Assembly (NCBI GenBank): GCA_025465385.1
Contig: JAODNG010000361.1
Location: 1 to 5,509 of the forward strand
DNA from: Pseudonocardiales bacterium
GTDB taxonomy: Bacteria; Actinomycetota; Actinomycetes; Mycobacteriales; Pseudonocardiaceae
Reading direction: 5' to 3'
DNA: 5,509 nucleotides
A program made the position numbers and the translations under genes. The notes under the pieces were generated by a model, which made no database searches, was not told the DNA's origin, and saw only the letters and a list, made by a program, of their open reading frames with translations. Shown one piece after another: positions 5,146 through 5,509 of the stretch; the stretch's first letter is position 1, and every line of letters begins with the position of its first letter.

Positions 5146-5509
5146 CGTCCGCAGCCGGGCCGCCGCTACCTCGGACTCGACGTCCTCGCCGATCCCACCT
5201 CACCGCCGTCCCCGACGCAGTCCCGACCACCGAGGAGGTCACCACCACCGACAGCATTCCCGCGCTCAACATTCCCGCGCTCAACACATGACCCGCAACA
5301 GGATCACGCGTCAACCATCAAACACCACGCCAGAGGACTTGACCTGATCTTCTCCTGATAGCCGCGAATCCAGCAGCTCGCGGAAACGGCGACCCGACCG
5401 ACATCGACACACACCAACCGTTCTGTGACGCACCCCACCGGGAGCACACTTCGCTGAGCAGCAAGCGCGGGCCCTGACCGATTTATCGATCCGATGCCGC
5501 CGTTACACA
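5146..5509. other. Right-end region without a recognisable gene
   Basis: A plus-strand stretch has coding-like codons: RRYLGLDVLAD (about 5160-5193), then, with one base restored near 5195, HLTAVPDAVPTTEEVTTTD and a stop at 5289-5291. An ATG at 5288 overlaps that stop (ATGA) but opens only 19 codons. The rest, including a weak hairpin (CCGCGA 5362-5367 with TCGCGG 5378-5383), shows nothing I can assign. The region is best taken as degraded sequence. Confidence 0.35.
5255..5285. repeat. Two tandem copies of a 15-bp unit
   Basis: ATTCCCGCGCTCAAC occurs at 5256-5270 and again, identically, at 5271-5285, with one matching base before. In the plus-strand coding-like frame it repeats the five residues IPALN. 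The unit is a multiple of three, so the frame is kept. Confidence 0.85.

Noticed and set aside
4949..5314. 121-codon minus-strand open frame
   Set aside because: Low-complexity start (repeated LSAGM from the 15-bp repeat) and Arg-rich remainder; the adjacent frame carries the transposase-like tail.
1..5509. tRNA, rRNA or CRISPR array
   Set aside because: No cloverleaf-like sequence, no rRNA-like block and no regularly spaced repeats were seen on either strand.

Overview
The DNA is GC-rich, third codon positions are mostly G or C, and the proteins resemble actinobacterial ones. A filamentous soil or plant-associated actinomycete (Frankia-like or a relative) is my inference; nothing in the window fixes the genus.

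Layout. At 1-970 lies a minus-strand block of small, decayed genes: an unrecognised gene A (504-970) that overlaps gene B (236-528), whose first 40 or so residues look like the N-terminal domain of an actinobacterial tyrosine recombinase. A ribosome binding site and ATG at the left edge (5-19) suggest another minus-strand gene leaving the window. From 971 to 1883 there is no convincing gene, only one coding-like stretch and two clear inverted repeats. At 1884-3440 (+) is the one long intact gene, a 518-residue lipoxygenase-family protein. It is followed after 36 bases by an animal-type heme peroxidase / alpha-dioxygenase-like gene (3477-3927, +) that is frameshifted twice and cut off just before the catalytic region. 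Converging on it is htpX (3928-4820, -), a membrane M48 zinc protease with one frameshift near its C-terminus. From 4821 to 5509 there is the htpX upstream region, a transposase-like C-terminal remnant on the minus strand, and low-information sequence with a 15-bp tandem repeat.

How it fits together. The central unit is a two-gene layout of two fatty-acid dioxygenase families, lipoxygenase and alpha-dioxygenase-like heme peroxidase. This suggests an oxylipin pathway whose second enzyme is now dead while the first is intact. The flanks carry recombinase and transposase debris. Every frameshift I could reconstruct is explained by one missing base, so either deletion-driven gene decay or systematic indel errors in the assembly must be considered.
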